From: Granulicella aggregans
GTDB taxonomy: Bacteria; Acidobacteriota; Terriglobia; Terriglobales; Acidobacteriaceae
Length of the DNA: 64,000 bases
Reading direction: 5' to 3'
Assembly: GCF_025685565.1 (NCBI RefSeq)
Contig: NZ_JAGSYE010000001.1
Location: forward strand, 930,001 to 994,000
The stretch's first letter is position 1. Every line of letters starts with the position of its first letter. The position numbers and the translations under genes were made by a program. Below are positions 24,921 through 34,115 of this stretch, piece after piece. The notes beneath the pieces are model-generated. The model was not told the origin of the DNA and searched no databases. It saw nothing but the letters and a program-made list of their open reading frames with translations.

Positions 24921-26480
24921 ATGGCAAGTTCAACGACAGTTCAGGCCGAGCTATTGCCGAACGAGGAAGACCTTCCCAAGATGGAGGCGGCAGACCAGCC
25001 GGTGGCCGTCGGGATTTTGATTCATGATCCGATGAACTGGCGTCTGATCGAGACGGCGACGACGCAGCTGGAGCTTCGCGCGGTCAAACTGCACGCCGAC
25101 GAGCTGGACTACGCCGAGTTGGCGGCCTTCGAGATGATCATCGCGGAGGAGCCCTATGCGCGGCAGATCCAGGGGATGCTGGGGGAGCGAGAGCGCCAGG
25201 TTGAGGGGATCAACCCGGCGATTATTGCGGTCTACCTTGGCGAGCGGCCGATAGGGCCGGCGGGGTATCAGGTAGACGGCGTGCTGACGCTGCCGGTGGA
25301 GCCGGCGCCGCTGGTGGCGCAGTTGAGCCTGATGCTCTACGCGCATCGGGCGTTTGCGCGGAAGTATCACTCGGCGCTGGAGGAGTTGCACCTGAACCGA
25401 AGGATCTTCCGGTCGGTGACGAGCGGAATCTCTGTGGCCAACGCCTCTGAGCCTGATCTTCCTCTGGTGTATGTGAATCCGGCGTTTGAGGTGATGACGG
25501 GATACCACCTTGAAGAGGTGCTGGGGAAGAACTGCCGTTTTCTGCAACGGCAAGACACGGCCCAGCCGGGGCTGGATGTGATCCGCGAGGCGATTCGCGA
25601 CGGGCGCGAGGCGGTGGTCGTACTGAAGAACTATCGCAAAGACGGGACGTTCTTCTGGAACGAGCTGTCGCTGTCGCCGATCAGGAACCGGCATGGCGTG
25701 GTGACGCATCTCGTGGGTATCCAGACGGACGTGACGGCGCGGATGGAGTTTGAGGCGGCGCTGCGGGAGAGCGAGAAGCTGGCCGCGGTGGGAAGGCTGG
25801 CGTCGTCGATCGCGCATGAGATCAACAATCCGCTGGAGTCGGTGATGAACCTGCTTTATCTGGCGCAGCAGACGGATGACCCTGTAGAGGTCCGGCGCTA
25901 TCTGCAGGCTGCGGATGGGGAGTTGAAGCGGGTGTCACTGATTACGGCGCAGTCGCTGCGTTTCTATAAGCAGTCGACGCGGCCGATGGCGATCTATCCG
26001 GCGGAGCTTATGGATTCGGTGAGCAGCATGTACGCAGGGTTGATGGAGAACTCGCATGTATCGCTACAGCGGCGCTACCGGGGTGAACGGATGATTGTCT
26101 GCCTGGAGAGCGAGATTCGGCAGGTGCTGAACAATCTGGTGCGGAACGCTATTGACGCGATGCGTATGCGGGGAGGGACGCTGGTGCTTCGGAGCCGGGA
26201 GGCGATGGATTGGCGGAGTGGCGCGCGGGGAGTTGCCATTATGGTGGCGGACACGGGCAGCGGCATGAGCGCGGAGACGATCAAGAGCATCTACACGGCG
26301 TTTTTTACGACGAAGGGGATCGGCGGGACTGGGCTGGGGCTGTGGATCAGCAGCGAGATTGTGGCTCGGCATAAGGGGCGGCTGCTGGTGAGGAGTAGTC
26401 AGCGCGAGGGGAAGCGGGGGACGGTGTTCCTGCTTTGGCTGCCTTTTGAGTCGGGGGTGGTGCGGGGTGGGCATGGTTGA
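24921..26480 (+). CDS. LOV-domain histidine kinase (putative blue-light sensor)
   Basis: The 519-residue protein begins with a receiver-like but degenerate domain (about 28-140, GILIHDPMNWRLIETATTQL). A PAS domain of the LOV type follows (about 165-285). The flavin-adduct motif GKNCRFLQ is intact with Cys205, and the LOV signatures NYRKDGTFFWNELSLSPIRN and VGIQTDVT are present. The kinase core follows: H-box with His299 (SSIAHEINNPLES), N-box VLNNLVRNAIDAM, G1 VADTGSGM and G2 GGTGLGLWI. No response regulator is adjacent. Light-driven cysteinyl-flavin adduct formation should modulate autophosphorylation. The start ATG follows AGGGGGCCGCA. Confidence 0.93.
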   Translation: MASSTTVQAELLPNEEDLPKMEAADQPVAVGILIHDPMNWRLIETATTQLELRAVKLHADELDYAELAAFEMIIAEEPYARQIQGMLGERERQVEGINPAIIAVYLGERPIGPAGYQVDGVLTLPVEPAPLVAQLSLMLYAHRAFARKYHSALEELHLNRRIFRSVTSGISVANASEPDLPLVYVNPAFEVMTGYHLEEVLGKNCRFLQRQDTAQPGLDVIREAIRDGREAVVVLKNYRKDGTFFWNELSLSPIRNRHGVVTHLVGIQTDVTARMEFEAALRESEKLAAVGRLASSIAHEINNPLESVMNLLYLAQQTDDPVEVRRYLQAADGELKRVSLITAQSLRFYKQSTRPMAIYPAELMDSVSSMYAGLMENSHVSLQRRYRGERMIVCLESEIRQVLNNLVRNAIDAMRMRGGTLVLRSREAMDWRSGARGVAIMVADTGSGMSAETIKSIYTAFFTTKGIGGTGLGLWISSEIVARHKGRLLVRSSQREGKRGTVFLLWLPFESGVVRGGHG

Positions 26481-26560
26481 GGGCTCCCGGCTGTGATCTG
26501 AAGAGGATGACCCGTACAGCTTGCGTGGATTATGCCCGCGCAGGTTGGTGGCGGAGAGGC

Positions 26561-26609
26561 GAAATGTGGGGATTCTTCCCCTTCGCTACGCTCAAGGGTC
26601 AGAATGACG
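26561..26609. repeat. B/C-hybrid repeat remnant
   Basis: AAATGTGGGGATTCTTCCCC followed by CTTCGCTACGCTCAAGGGTCAGAATGACGG. The left part resembles B and the right part C. Confidence 0.65.
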
Positions 26610-26644
26610 GTTCTTGGGGTGTGTATGTGCGGGGGCTAGACAGG

Positions 26645-27880
26645 TCAGTCGGTGGGGCAGGAGGCGCGGATGCCGCAGAGGATCTCGTAAGGGATGGTGT
26701 GGACTAGGCGGGCGTGGTCTTCGGCGGTGATGCCCTCGCCGAGGAGGGTGACTTCGTCGCCTTCAGAGACATTGGGAATGGCTGATATGTCGACCGAGGT
26801 GAGATTCATCGAGATGCGGCCGATGATGGGGGCTCGGCGGCCGTGGAGGATGACCCAGCCGCCCGGGTGGTCGTTCGTGGAGGAGAGCTCGCGGCGGAGG
26901 CCGTCGGCGTATCCGGCGGGGAGCAGAGCCAGGCGCATGGGGTGAGTGGCGCGGTAGGTGCCGTTGTAGCCGACCAGATTGCAGGCGGGGAGCTCGGCGA
27001 TGGAGAGGACACGGGTCTTCCAGGTAAGGACGGGACGGACGAGCGGTTGGATGGCGGGGCGGGATAAGCCTTCGATGGGGAGCAGGTGGCCGTAGAGAGC
27101 GAGGCCGGAGCGGACCATCGGGCGAGCTCCGGCGCGATGAGCGAGGGAGGCTAGCCAGGGGAGCCAGCCGTCGTTTTCGTTCTTGCTTGGGCTGCTCTCG
27201 TTGCTCTCGCGGTCGTCGTTGTCGATGTAGGAGGAGTTGCCGACGTGGACCCAGTCGGGGCGCAGGGCGCGGGCGGTGACGGCGGCGACGGCCTGCTCGA
27301 AGACGGCGCGCTGGGTGAGGGTCTGGAGGGAGTGGGCGACCTCAGTGTCGGCGAAGTGGGTCATCAGGCCGGAGAGATGGAGCTGCGGGGTGGCGGCCAG
27401 GAGTTCCAGGAGGGAGTCGAGGCCGGGGCCGACCGCGACGCCCTGGCGCGACATGCCGGTGTCGATCTCCAGGTGGATGGGGAGCGGGGCGGTTGCTGCT
27501 GCGGCGGCTTCGCGGAGGTGGGTTAGCTGATTGAGGGAGGAGACCACCGGGGTGAGGCGGTCGCGGACGATGGCTTCGGCTTCGCCGGGGAGCGCGGCGG
27601 TAGCGCTCATGACGAGGATGTCGGGCTGGGTGGCGTCGGGGAGGCCGGAGTCGCGGAGGACCGCGCGGACGCGAGCGCCTTCAGTGGCGTCGGTGACTCC
27701 GAGCCATTGCGCGCCAGCGGCGGCGAGGATGGGGGCGCAGGTTTCGATGCCGTGGCCGTAGGCGTTGGCTTTGACGACGGCGAGGAGGGTGGCGCTACCG
27801 GTGGCATCGGCCAGAACGGTCTGGATGGCGGCGAGGTTCGCTGCCAGATTTTCTTTCGAGATCTCCGTCCAAATCTTCAC
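26645..27880 (-). CDS. alr: Alanine racemase
   Basis: The 411-residue PLP enzyme interconverts L- and D-alanine for peptidoglycan. The PLP lysine is K37 in LLAVVKANAYGHG. The C-terminal beta domain contains YNGTYRATHPMRLALLPAGYADG, as in the family, and VDISAIPNVSEGDEVTLLG near the end. The start is GTG 27880 with AGGTG upstream. A short insert (DNDDRESNESSPSKNENDG, about 224-242) is an acidic low-complexity loop not usual in the family. Confidence 0.95.
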   Translation of the reverse strand: MKIWTEISKENLAANLAAIQTVLADATGSATLLAVVKANAYGHGIETCAPILAAAGAQWLGVTDATEGARVRAVLRDSGLPDATQPDILVMSATAALPGEAEAIVRDRLTPVVSSLNQLTHLREAAAAATAPLPIHLEIDTGMSRQGVAVGPGLDSLLELLAATPQLHLSGLMTHFADTEVAHSLQTLTQRAVFEQAVAAVTARALRPDWVHVGNSSYIDNDDRESNESSPSKNENDGWLPWLASLAHRAGARPMVRSGLALYGHLLPIEGLSRPAIQPLVRPVLTWKTRVLSIAELPACNLVGYNGTYRATHPMRLALLPAGYADGLRRELSSTNDHPGGWVILHGRRAPIIGRISMNLTSVDISAIPNVSEGDEVTLLGEGITAEDHARLVHTIPYEILCGIRASCPTD

Positions 27881-27921
27881 TTACACCTGTTTCTTTCTGG
27901 GTCTATCGTAAATGGCGAGTT

Positions 27922-28096
27922 GCCGGGGCTGAAGTCCCTTGTTGAGGTGGTCCTGATACCGCGGGCTAAAGCCCGCTGCTACTCCGCTTGCCCCGTTGAG
28001 GACGACGGGTTTCTGGGTTGGGAGGACGACGGTTCGTGCTGCGCACGAATGTCCCACCCATCGCGTAGAACAAAGGCGCGATGGATGGGGCACCCG
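27922..28096. repeat. Intergenic repeat tract: E and A
   Basis: The E element at 27922-27985 contains GGGGCTGAAGTCCC and CGGGCTAAAGCCCGCTGCTACTCC-type sequence. A standard A element is at 28051-28096 (CCATCGCG/CGCGATGG). Both lie between divergent alr and the SGNH gene. Confidence 0.88.
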
Positions 28097-28206
28097 AACT
28101 GCTGGCCGGGAGCGGGGTGGGTTCCCTATGGTGAGGCGCGTGTGGTACAAAGCTACGTTCTTGTATGGAGTCTACGGAAGGGCAAGTATCGGAGCAGGAG
28201 TCTGCG

Positions 28207-29562
28207 ATGAAAATGAATGGTTGTTCACTTGTGAGGACGTTTTCTTCTACCAGGCTGCTGCGTGGCGCACTTCCGCTGGGCATGCTTAGCGCTTCGCTTT
28301 TTCTACTGGCGAGTTGTTCGAGCGGGAGCTCTTCGTCCGGCTCGTCGGGGAGCAGTACAAGCACGCCCGCAACGCCGGGAAACTTTACGACGACGGTGTT
28401 TCTGGGCGATTCGTTGACGGCGGGGTATCAGAGCGGATCGTTGCTGGATACGGCAGAGGTGCATGGGTGGGCTCCGCTGGTGGCGGGGCAGGCAGGGTTT
28501 GGGATTACGCAGGCGCTAATCGCCGCGCCGGGAGCGCCGAGTACGCTGGTGTTGAAGTCGGTGAGTCCGCTGACGATTATGACGGCGAGCGGGACGACGA
28601 CGGGGCGGGACAATCCCTCGTCACAGGTGACGGACCTGGCGGTTCCGGGCGCGCTGCTGAACGATATTTTGAATACGATCCCGGTGGTTTCGCCGACTCC
28701 TGGGCAGCAGCAGATTACGCAGTTGGTACTGGGATTCCCGGGGCTTGGGCTTGGGCAGGCTTACTCGCAGACGACGTTTGCGGTGAAGGCGAACCCGACG
28801 ACGATCTTCATCTGGGCGGGGAACAACGATGCGCTGGACGCGGATATTTCGGGGATGCCTTCGAGCATGACGAGCGTGGCGGACTTCACGACGCAGTACA
28901 CGGCGCTGATCACGGAGTTGACGACGAAGACGAAGGCGCACCTGGTGATTGCGAATATTCCGGATGTGACGCTGGTGCCTTATCTGCAGCCGGCGGCGAC
29001 GATTCTGGCGGAGTACTCGGCGGCGACGGGGTATCCGGTTTCGGTGCTGAGTGGACTGTTCGGGATCTCGGCGGGGGACTTGCTGAATCCGGAGGGGCTG
29101 GCTGAGGTGGCGGCGATCGTGGCGGGGACGCAGACGACGCCGGTGAGCGATGCGGGCGTGCTGACGGCGGCGGAGGTGGCGACGGTGCAGCAGCGGGTAA
29201 CGGACTTCAACACGGTGATTGCGGCGCAGGCGAAGGTGGCGGGAGCGACGGTGGTGGACATCCATGCGCTCTTCGCGAATTTGATCGCGAACGGCCTGCC
29301 GATCAATGGGTATACGGGGAGCGCGGCGTTCCTTGGCGGGGTGTTTTCGCTGGACGGGATCCATCCTACGAATACGGGGTATGCGGTGATTGCGAACACG
29401 TTTATCGACGCGATGAATGCCGGGTTCAGTGCGAAGATTCCGGAGGTGAATGTGGGGACGGTCGCGGCGAGCGATCCTTTGTGGCCGCCGAATTTGGGGG
29501 CTACGGTGGCTAGTTCGGTGAGGCTGCCGGTGGGTACGGGGATGGACCTGTTGCGGCGGTAA
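28207..29562 (+). CDS. SGNH/GDSL-family lipoprotein hydrolase
   Basis: The ATG at 28207, behind GGAGCAGGAG, gives 451 residues with a lipoprotein signal (lipobox LLASC, Cys37) followed by a Ser/Gly/Thr linker (38-60). Catalytic blocks are visible: block I VFLGDSLTAGY (Ser69), block III FIWAGNNDAL and block V DGIHPTNTGYAVIA with the Asp-His pair near 388-391. It probably hydrolyses acyl or acetyl esters at the cell surface; the substrate is unknown. A ~60-residue tail without similarity I recognise follows. Confidence 0.9.
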   Translation: MKMNGCSLVRTFSSTRLLRGALPLGMLSASLFLLASCSSGSSSSGSSGSSTSTPATPGNFTTTVFLGDSLTAGYQSGSLLDTAEVHGWAPLVAGQAGFGITQALIAAPGAPSTLVLKSVSPLTIMTASGTTTGRDNPSSQVTDLAVPGALLNDILNTIPVVSPTPGQQQITQLVLGFPGLGLGQAYSQTTFAVKANPTTIFIWAGNNDALDADISGMPSSMTSVADFTTQYTALITELTTKTKAHLVIANIPDVTLVPYLQPAATILAEYSAATGYPVSVLSGLFGISAGDLLNPEGLAEVAAIVAGTQTTPVSDAGVLTAAEVATVQQRVTDFNTVIAAQAKVAGATVVDIHALFANLIANGLPINGYTGSAAFLGGVFSLDGIHPTNTGYAVIANTFIDAMNAGFSAKIPEVNVGTVAASDPLWPPNLGATVASSVRLPVGTGMDLLRR

Positions 29563-29566
29563 GGGT

Positions 29567-29838
29567 CCGGGGCTAAAGCCCCGCTTCTGGTGGCGATGCT
29601 TTACCGGGGGCTGAAGCCCGCTGCTACTCCCGATGGGTGTCCACCCAATGGCCATCAGAGGCACCCATTTCGTGGCTGAAAGGTTCGGGCGGTGGTGGTG
29701 ATGTGAGCGGTGTGGCGGGTCCTTCGACTGCGTCTCTTGCGATGAAGCTGCAAGAGACTTCGCTCAGAATGACGGCAAGAACGAACAACCGCAACGAAAC
29801 GGCAAAAGCAGATCCTCCGCTTCGCGAAGGATGACAAG
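29567..29838. repeat. Intergenic repeat tract: E, long C, D
   Basis: The E element at 29567-29632 has GGGGCTAAAGCCCC. The long C element at 29672-29782 carries the hairpin GTCTCTTGC/GCAAGAGAC around GATGAAGCT. The D element at 29809-29838 has arms ATCCTCCG and a CGAAGGAT-type return arm. Confidence 0.88.
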
Positions 29839-29849
29839 GTTGGTGGGGG

Positions 29850-30986
29850 CTACTGGGGCCTTGCGCTGGTTTCCGGCTTTGCAGTTGGAGCGGGTTTGGA
29901 GTTTGGGTCGGGTTGGCCGTTGGCGTAGACGGGGACGTTAGGGGTGATCTCGCGGAGGACGAATTCGCGGATGAGGTTGTTTACGGCGTTGCCCGCGGTG
30001 TCGATGAGACCGTTGGTGAGAGTGAGGCCTATGCCACGGTCGGCGTGGGGGTGGTAGGCATTTGAGATAGCGCCGCCTAGGAATGCGCCGCCGATGTGGG
30101 AGTAGTTGGGCTGGGGCTTGCCGTCGTCGCCGCGGGTGATGAAGGCGCGCTCTATGGCGTAGAGGGCGCGGGACTTCTTGGTGCCTGAGCCCTTGTAGAA
30201 GTAGCGCGGGTCCTGATGCAGGACCGCGGGGAGGATGCCGCTACCGATAACGCGGGCGAAGGCTCCGTCTCCGTAGGCTGCGGCAAAGCGCTTGGAGTAC
30301 CCGGAGAACCCGTAGCCATAGCCGGCGAACTGGTCGGCGTTGTACTGGGCGGCTGCCTGGAGGGATGCGCCCAGGAATTCGACGGGGTCGGTCGAAGCCT
30401 TGAAGGCGAGGTGCATCTTCTGGCTCTTCGTCAGAGGCGCGGCGTTCCAGATGTAGCTGGAGTAGAAGTTCGGCAGGACGCCAAAGGCACGCTGCTTCTC
30501 TTCAGCGTGAATCTGCTCCTGGGCGAGTTCGACCTGGGTGACTGTGACCTGGACATCAATGTTGGCGAAGGCTATGGGGAGGTCTACAGGCGGCGCATCG
30601 CGGAACTCGCCGGGCTTGAGAGTGATCTCGGAGGAGACGAAGGTTTCGAGGCCAGGGGAGGTGATGGTGAACTTGAAGCGGCCTGCGGGGAGGTGGTCGA
30701 AGAGGAAGCGGCCTGCGGTGTCGGAGATTGCGATGATGCCGGGGCCGGGAGGGAGGCTGGATTCGACCAGGGTGACGGTGGCTCCGGCGACGATGCCGCC
30801 GTTGATGTCAAGAACAGTGCCGGAGATGCGGCCGGTGCCGGTCTGCTGCGGCTCTTGCGAGGCGGCCAGTACGAAGCTGGGAGCGTCGGGGAGGTTTTCA
30901 GGTTGCGTAAGAGCGGCGACGTCCTGCGCGATTGCGGGAGCGCTGACGAGGCACAGGCTCAAAAAGACGCATGAAAATCTGGACAT
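29850..30986 (-). CDS. Secreted carboxypeptidase-regulatory-like domain protein
   Basis: From the ATG at 30986 the protein has 378 residues: a signal peptide (FLSLCLVSAPAIA-QD), then a CarboxypepD_reg beta sandwich (about 50-130; GRISGTVLDINGGIVAGATVTL, TAGRFLFDHLPAGRFKFTIT). A C-terminal domain follows with NFYSSYIWNAAPLTKSQKM, GYGFSGYSKRFAAAYGDG and a GGAFLGGAISNAYHP Gly-rich helix. The layout is familiar from secreted acidobacterial proteins. No TonB barrel is present. The function is unknown. Confidence 0.82.
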   Translation of the reverse strand: MSRFSCVFLSLCLVSAPAIAQDVAALTQPENLPDAPSFVLAASQEPQQTGTGRISGTVLDINGGIVAGATVTLVESSLPPGPGIIAISDTAGRFLFDHLPAGRFKFTITSPGLETFVSSEITLKPGEFRDAPPVDLPIAFANIDVQVTVTQVELAQEQIHAEEKQRAFGVLPNFYSSYIWNAAPLTKSQKMHLAFKASTDPVEFLGASLQAAAQYNADQFAGYGYGFSGYSKRFAAAYGDGAFARVIGSGILPAVLHQDPRYFYKGSGTKKSRALYAIERAFITRGDDGKPQPNYSHIGGAFLGGAISNAYHPHADRGIGLTLTNGLIDTAGNAVNNLIREFVLREITPNVPVYANGQPDPNSKPAPTAKPETSARPQ

Positions 30987-31085
30987 GAAGAGAAGATACG
31001 CGGGATGTGTTAAGAAATGCTGAGTGACAGGGCGGGATGACAGGATCGTCATGCGCCGGTGATAAAGCGGTTGGTGCTTTACACG

Positions 31086-31356
31086 AATGCCCACCTTCGT
31101 CGCGATCAGACTGCGACGAAGATGGGGCCACTCTGAATTCGGTCTTCCCTGTCAGCGGCTGAAAGGTTTGGGCGGCTGCGGTGATGTGAGCATCGTCGGG
31201 GTCCTTCGCTGCGCTCAGGATGACAGCAAGAACAGACAACAGCAAATGCCAATGCGGAGATTCTTCGCTTCGCTCAGAATGACGGTTGCCGGGGCGAGAG
31301 AAGACTCGCTTTGTGCGGACCCATTCATCGCGACACTGCTGCGATGAATGGGGCAC
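31086..31356. repeat. Intergenic repeat tract: A, C, C-like, A
   Basis: A at 31086-31130 has arms CTTCGTCGC and GCGACGAAG around GATCAGACT. A short C lies at 31155-31233 and a C-like copy at 31254-31290. A at 31318-31356 has CATTCATCGC and GCGATGAATG around GACACTGCT. The last lies about 30 nt beyond the dnaA stop. Confidence 0.87.
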
Positions 31357-31384
31357 AGAGTGTGCGTGTGGCGCTTTGCGAGAA

Positions 31385-32836
31385 CTAGCCTAAGGTCTCC
31401 ATGAGCTTCGAGAGGGTGCGGGAGAGGTCGGCGTCGGTGCGCTTCTGTTCGTCGATCTTGGCAATCGAGTGCATGACGGTGGTGTGGTGCTTGCCGCCGA
31501 ACTGACGGCCGATCTCGGGAAGCGAGGCCTCGGTGAGCTGCTTGGCGAGGTACATGGCGATCTGGCGGGGGACGACGATCTGGCGGGAGTTGTTCTTCTG
31601 CTTGAGCTCGGCGACGCGCATGCCGAAGTTCTCGGCGACGGTGCGTTGGATGGTCTCGATGGAGATCTTGCGGATCTGGGTGTCGATGAACTGCTTGAGG
31701 CACTGCTGGGCGACGGCGAGCGAGATGTCGACGCCGTGCATGGAGGCCCAGGCGATGAGGCGCACGAGGGCGCCTTCGAGTTCACGGACATTCGTCCGCA
31801 CATTCGATGCGATGAAGAGGGCTACGTCCGTGGGCAGATGGGTGTGCTCGGACTCGGCCTTCTTCTGAAGGATGGCTACCTTGGTTTCGAGGTCCGGCGG
31901 CTGGATGTCGGCGGTGAGGCCCCACTCGAAGCGGGAGCGGAGGCGGTCTTCGAAGTCGGCAAGTTCTTTGGGAGGCCGGTCGGAGGCGATGACGATCTGC
32001 TTCATGCTCTCGTGGAGAGCATTGAAGGTGTGGAAGAACTCCTCCTGGGTGCGCTCCTTGCCGGCGAGGAACTGGATGTCGTCGATGAGCAGGACGTCCG
32101 TGGTGCGGTACTTGTCGCGGAAGGTGGTCATCTTGTCGTAGCGGACGGAGTTGATCATCTCGTTGGTGAACTTTTCACCGGAGAGATAGCTGATCGACGC
32201 GTGGGGCTGGCGACGTTTGACGTCGTGACCGATGGCCTGCATGAGGTGGGTCTTGCCCATGCCGGAACCGCCGTAGAGGAAGAGCGGGTTGTAGGCCTTG
32301 GAGGGGCGCTCGGCGACGGCCTGGGCTGCGGCCATGGCGAACTGGTTGCCGCTGCCGGTGACGAAGCCATCGAATACGTAGCGGGGGTTGAGCTGGGAGG
32401 CGGCGTTCCAGTCGAAGCGGGCCTGCTCGACGCCGGCGGCGGGTGGTGGAGCGGGGTTGCGGCTGAGCTTGCTGGATGTGCCGGCGGTGCCGTTCGGAGC
32501 CGGTGCGTTGACGCTATGGCTGGGGAGGGGAGCGAAGCCGCCATCCTCGCGCAGCTTGGGCGCGGCGGGGTCCTGAGCGGGGGTCTGGAAGGTGACGGTC
32601 TCGACCTCGAGGTTGAGGTTGTCGATGGCTTCCTGGATGAGGTCGGCGTAGCGATCGCCGATGTGTTCGAACTCTGCCGAGGGGATGCGGACGTAGAGCG
32701 TCTTGCCTGTGATGTGCGAGAAGCGCGTGGGCTTCAGCCAGGTGTCGAAGGACTGACGATTGATCTTTTTTTCGAGCGCCGCAAGGATGCGGACCCAGTG
32801 GTTCAACGCGGCGGCTGCCGTAGGCGCAAATGACAT
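31385..32836 (-). CDS. dnaA: Chromosomal replication initiator DnaA
   Basis: The 483-residue protein has the full DnaA layout: N-terminal DnaB-interacting domain I (1-85), Pro/Ala-rich linker (about 86-140), AAA+ domain with Walker A GGSGMGKT (189-196) and Walker B VLLIDDIQF (248-256), and a C-terminal DNA-binding domain with the signature GGKHHTTVMHSI that reads DnaA boxes. Start ATG 32836 follows AAGGAAG. It is transcribed divergently from rpmH across ~800 nt. Confidence 0.98.
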   Translation of the reverse strand: MSFAPTAAAALNHWVRILAALEKKINRQSFDTWLKPTRFSHITGKTLYVRIPSAEFEHIGDRYADLIQEAIDNLNLEVETVTFQTPAQDPAAPKLREDGGFAPLPSHSVNAPAPNGTAGTSSKLSRNPAPPPAAGVEQARFDWNAASQLNPRYVFDGFVTGSGNQFAMAAAQAVAERPSKAYNPLFLYGGSGMGKTHLMQAIGHDVKRRQPHASISYLSGEKFTNEMINSVRYDKMTTFRDKYRTTDVLLIDDIQFLAGKERTQEEFFHTFNALHESMKQIVIASDRPPKELADFEDRLRSRFEWGLTADIQPPDLETKVAILQKKAESEHTHLPTDVALFIASNVRTNVRELEGALVRLIAWASMHGVDISLAVAQQCLKQFIDTQIRKISIETIQRTVAENFGMRVAELKQKNNSRQIVVPRQIAMYLAKQLTEASLPEIGRQFGGKHHTTVMHSIAKIDEQKRTDADLSRTLSKLMETLG

Positions 32837-33060
32837 TCTGTGAACTTCCTTTTGACTTTTTTAGAGACCCAACTCTGGTGGGCACTGGGAAAACGCAGTA
32901 CAGCGAATTACGTTCACTGCGAAACCGGCAAACAGTGATCCCCTCCCGCCTGTAGGGCAGGTAACTATGGACCAAAGGTGACGGAAAGTCTCCAGCCAGA
33001 CTGCAGGAAAATCGCCTTACAGACACATGACGTGGAGAAAAAGTTGAGGCAAACGAACAA

Positions 33061-33092
33061 GGTGCGAAACAGCCAGAGCGCGGTGCGAAACA
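33061..33092. promoter_or_regulatory. Paired direct repeat GGTGCGAAACA upstream of dnaA
   Basis: Two identical 11-bp copies begin 21 bp apart, which is two helical turns, about 225 nt upstream of the dnaA start. This phasing suits two protomers of a DNA-binding protein. The identity of the binder is unknown. Confidence 0.45.
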
Positions 33093-33400
33093 TCTACATG
33101 AGCGGGTTCGATAGTAGCACGATGTGAAGGACGATTTTCGCGTGAATGCAGCATTAAAATGAAGTTGCACCATTCCTTGTGAAGGTATCGGGAAAGGCGG
33201 CGCATGGGCGAAATCTGCGAGGCGGGGAGAGCAAAAAAAAGGGAAAAATCTACCGGGGATGGGTCCCTTCGGTGTCCCTTTCTTACGCGCCTTGTGATAC
33301 GCGTGGTGGAGTCAGGATCGCGTTGCCTGGCTGGAGGTGAGAATCGTGGAGGGTGCGATGCTCGATGGGATGGGTCCCTTATTGCGGGCAAGAGGCAAAC

Positions 33401-33425
33401 GCAGATTCCCTTCGGGAATGACAAA
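33401..33425. repeat. D element
   Basis: GCAGATTCCCTTCGGGAATG followed by ACAAA. The small hairpin TTCCC/GGGAA is intact. It lies just upstream of the rpmH promoter. Confidence 0.85.
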
Positions 33426-33441
33426 GCGAAGAGGGAGTTGG

Positions 33442-33470
33442 TTGTGAAAGTGGCGGCTCTGGGATATACT
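33442..33470 (+). promoter_or_regulatory. Probable sigma-70 promoter of rpmH
   Basis: TTGTGA (33442-33447), a 17-nt spacer, and TATACT (33465-33470). This predicts a ~155-nt 5' leader before rpmH. The near-consensus hexamers and exact spacing stand out in this GC-rich background. Confidence 0.6.
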
Positions 33471-33630
33471 TTGAATCTGCGGCTAACGCCCACAGTTTCG
33501 AGCAGGTAGCGTCCTTCCGGACAGCCGGTGTCTACCATCACGCCAGCCTCGAACAAGTCCAAAACTCAAGAGTTTTTGATTCCGGCTTGATTCGTTTCCA
33601 GGAAGACCCTGCACAGGAGTAGAGAGTTCC

Positions 33631-33786
33631 ATGCCAAAGCGTACTTTTCAGCCTAACCGCCGCCACCGCGCCAAGACCCACGGCTTCCTTACCCGCATGA
33701 AGACCAAGGCTGGAGCCGCAGTGCTCAGCCGCCGCCGTGCGAAGGGCCGCCACAAGATCGCCGTCAGCGCCGGCTTCCGCGACTAG
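33631..33786 (+). CDS. rpmH: 50S ribosomal protein L34
   Basis: 51 residues beginning [19 protein letters not shown] and continuing with [20 protein letters not shown], the canonical L34 sequence; it is very basic. ACAGGAGT and AGAGAG precede the ATG. It stands next to divergent dnaA, as in many bacteria, but rnpA does not follow directly. A strong hairpin terminator 44 nt after the stop makes it monocistronic. Confidence 0.98.
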   Translation: MPKRTFQPNRRHRAKTHGFLTRMKTKAGAAVLSRRRAKGRHKIAVSAGFRD

Positions 33787-33829
33787 TTTTTCCGTTTCAG
33801 TAAGGACATCTCCGCATTTGTAGTGCAGC

Positions 33830-33865
33830 GGCCACCGCTCTTGTTTTAGAGCGGTGGCCTTTCTG
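33830..33865 (+). terminator. Rho-independent terminator after rpmH
   Basis: A perfect 12-bp stem, GGCCACCGCTCT and AGAGCGGTGGCC, with loop TGTTTT, followed by TTTCTG. This is the clearest classical terminator in the window. Confidence 0.88.
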
Positions 33866-33924
33866 CGTTTGGTGACGAACCGCATGCGGTTCGGGCTGAA
33901 AAGGCGGAGATAGAAGAACACCAT

Positions 33925-34049
33925 ACCTCAGCGGCTGAAGCCGTGCCCTTGAGCGAGACCAGTGCGGATTGCTAGAGAGTAGTTCGCGGCTACCGCCGCG
34001 AATGTCCCACCCATCGCTTGAGACAAAGGCGCGATGGATGGGGCACCCG
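33925..34049. repeat. E half-element and A element
   Basis: CCTCAGCGGCTGAAGCCGTG at about 33927 is a partial E copy. A standard A element lies at 34004-34049, upstream of the oxidoreductase gene. Confidence 0.82.
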
Positions 34050-34115
34050 GCTGGGGGAGTTGGGATCCAGACCGCTTGGCTGGGTGGTGGCGCATCTCAG
34101 GAGGTGAGGTGCGTT

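Larger units (their letters stand above)
32837..33441. other. dnaA-rpmH intergenic region, unclassified part
   Basis: This long divergent spacer would be a plausible origin position, but I see no cluster of TTWTNCACA boxes; the closest is a two-mismatch CGTGGAGAA near 33033. It holds the direct repeat GGTGCGAAACA twice (33061-33071, 33082-33092) and a D repeat element (33401-33425). The remaining sequence shows no credible gene. Confidence 0.5.

Noticed and set aside
33204..33509. 101-codon frame between dnaA and rpmH
   Set aside because: It runs through a D repeat and across the rpmH promoter; no homology-like content.
32837..33630. oriC in the dnaA-rpmH spacer
   Set aside because: No cluster of DnaA boxes could be found by eye; position alone is insufficient to call an origin.
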